64,000 nt of DNA from Neodiprion pinetum (taxonomy: Eukaryota > Arthropoda > Insecta > Hymenoptera > Diprionidae), in the NCBI RefSeq assembly GCF_021155775.2, contig NC_060233.1:124001-188000 (forward strand), in the 5' to 3' direction. The notes below the pieces were generated by a model. It did not search any database. It was not told the DNA's origin and saw only the letters and a program-made list of their open reading frames with translations. Of the stretch, positions 63,902 through 64,000 are shown piece after piece; position 1 is the stretch's first letter, and every line of letters starts with the position of its first letter. The position numbers and the translations under genes are program-made.

Positions 63902-64000
63902 CTTTTCCCTTATCCCCGTTCTCGGAACATTGGGGCCCTGTAACAAGCTGGGCTTTTGCCATCCGGAAATCCTCCATTGCCCGGCGACCTGACCCAGCAG
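63902..64000 (-). other. possible partial exon at the window edge
   Basis: On the minus strand the last 99 bases are much richer in G+C than their surroundings and end in AAAAG/GTACTT, a usable donor. Two frames are open to the donor; one reads AMEDFRMAKAQLVTGPQCSE, the other LLGQVAGQWRISGWQKPSLL. It could be a 5' exon of the SLC36 gene or part of a gene outside the window. No family is recognised. Confidence 0.3.

Overview
The window looks like nuclear DNA of an insect. It is AT-rich, its genes are split by short GT-AG introns, and seven conserved animal genes sit in a background dense with short inverted-repeat transposons. Exons were placed by reading frame, splice sites and recalled family sequence. 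No search was run. A holometabolous, possibly hymenopteran (sawfly-like) genome is a guess from protein flavour only.

Layout: 1-10714 holds no gene I can support. It carries two similar ~1.53-kb terminal-inverted-repeat (TIR) elements (1326-2853, 4810-6339), a small palindromic element (3521-3631) and an inverted pair of 295-bp MITEs (9051-9688). Genes then follow: Parp1 (+, 10715-15344, 5 coding exons, 987 aa), convergent with eIF3i (-, 16486-19488, 5 coding exons, 326 aa). eIF3i is divergent from Spg7/paraplegin (+, 20784-29321, 10 exons, 792 aa), and the shared upstream interval contains nested MITEs. Spg7 is convergent with Nibbler/EXD3 (-, 31755-39009, 13 exons, 896 aa). An intronless WDR70 (-, 40710-42695, 661 aa) comes next. 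42.7-47.8 kb is repeat-rich (tandem duplications, an 18-bp coding-frame minisatellite, LTR-like remnant, a 544-bp TIR element, a ~342-bp tandem repeat). DEF8 (+, 47857-50507, 6 exons, 471 aa) is convergent with an SLC36-type amino-acid transporter (-, 52336-58384, 9 coding exons, 490 aa). The last 5.6 kb holds a 969-bp fold-back element and, at the very edge, a possible minus-strand exon.

The genes do not form a pathway. They are mostly housekeeping: DNA damage signalling (PARP1, WDR70), translation initiation (eIF3i), mitochondrial protein quality control (paraplegin), small-RNA 3' trimming (Nibbler), lysosome/endosome-linked Rubicon-domain protein (DEF8), and membrane amino-acid transport.

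The most unusual object is in Spg7 intron 7 (25761-28244): a ~2.5-kb fold-back element with two nearly identical 796-bp arms around an 892-bp core. The core holds a two-exon ORF that looks like the 3' fragment of a large transposon-borne protein family, with an acidic tail in place of the usual cysteine-rich end.
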